NCBI GenBank assembly: GCA_017511945.1
Contig: JAFWHR010000021.1
Span: forward strand, 1-36,164
Reading direction: 5' to 3'
DNA: 36,164 nucleotides
DNA from: Bacilli bacterium
GTDB lineage: Bacteria > Bacillota_I > Bacilli_A > RF39 > UBA660
Below, piece after piece: positions 36,030-36,164 of the stretch (its first letter is position 1; each line of letters opens with the position of its first letter). The position numbers and the translations under genes are program-made. Under the pieces are notes generated by a model, which saw only the letters and a program-made list of their open reading frames with translations, had not been told where the DNA came from and did no database searches.

Positions 36030-36164
36030 TGTACCCAATGTCAAGGACTAAATAAAAAAGAGAGAATCTAGGCAATGGATGCAAATAGATGATTTCTGTA
36101 TTGTACAGGAGTCATCTTTTTTAAATTCCATTGATATCTGTAATTATTATAATATTCAATATAA
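36030..36164. mobile_element. IS3-family insertion sequence, right end (partial)
   Basis: The segment starting TGTACCCAATGTCAAGGAC at 36030 looks like an IS3-family terminal repeat, and the C-terminus of an IS3 transposase reads toward it from the window edge. The rest of the element, including the other end, lies beyond the window, so neither target duplication nor completeness can be judged. Confidence 0.75.
36068..36163 (-). CDS. IS3-family transposase (OrfB), C-terminal fragment
   Basis: The 31 visible residues read YIEYYNNYRYQWNLKKMTPVQYRNHL..., the last segment of the DDE integrase-core ORF in IS3/IS150-group elements. The gene enters from the window edge, so the catalytic residues are not visible. 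The stop (TAG) is 38 bases inside the proposed IS end. Confidence 0.88.
   Translation of the reverse strand, partial: YIEYYNNYRYQWNLKKMTPVQYRNHLFASIA

Overview
The window comes from a low-GC, AT-rich Bacillota chromosome using the standard bacterial code (TGA is a stop). The gene content (tsaE-tsaB-rimI-tsaD, HSP90 under a CIRCE-like operator, pcrA/ligA, rodA, a DnaE-type polymerase, a spore protein of the SspI family) fits an uncultured, probably gut-associated Bacilli/Erysipelotrichia-like lineage that forms spores or descends from spore formers. The species cannot be named from this sequence.

Layout. 1-490: end of an rRNA operon (3' end of 23S, then 5S). 592-3504: a tight plus-strand operon for t6A tRNA modification (tsaE, tsaB, rimI-like, tsaD) ending in guanine deaminase. 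3512-5492: htpG behind a consensus promoter whose -35 box lies inside a CIRCE-like inverted repeat. 5542-7182: a large GT-C-like membrane protein. 7225-18122, minus strand: an ancestral three-gene ABC importer operon (substrate-binding protein, ATPase, permease) split by two separate elements of about 4.2 kb, each with its own large serine recombinase. 18221-19486: a hypothetical protein convergent with an M23 peptidase. 19638-26438: pcrA, a tiny membrane protein, a zincin-like protein, a C39-like cysteine peptidase and ligA. 26531-29377: rodA (minus), an anchored EIIB-like protein without its cysteine, and a channel-like membrane protein. 29583-31489: an OmpR/HK two-component pair. 31582-34985: a small lipoprotein, rpmB (minus) and dnaE. 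35033-36164: an anchored extracytoplasmic protein, sspI-like gene (minus) and the start of an IS3-family insertion sequence.

The accessory centre is the most interesting part. Element 1 (about 8333-12518) interrupts the ATPase gene inside its LSGGMKQRV signature. It carries a decayed BRO/DinD-like gene, a RhuM-Fic fusion, a serine recombinase, a 40-residue ORF and a BclA-like collagen-repeat gene. Element 2 (about 13467-17694) interrupts the substrate-binding-protein gene. It carries a decayed ygjV-like gene, an unrecognised 558-residue protein with 81-residue tandem repeats, a 31-residue ORF and a second serine recombinase. Both elements end in imperfect inverted repeats placed symmetrically around a shared dinucleotide (GT for element 1, GG for element 2, minus strand). 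Joining the flanks at those dinucleotides restores full-length reading frames of 245 residues (ATPase) and 322 residues (binding protein), so the transporter is off now but could be restored by two excisions.
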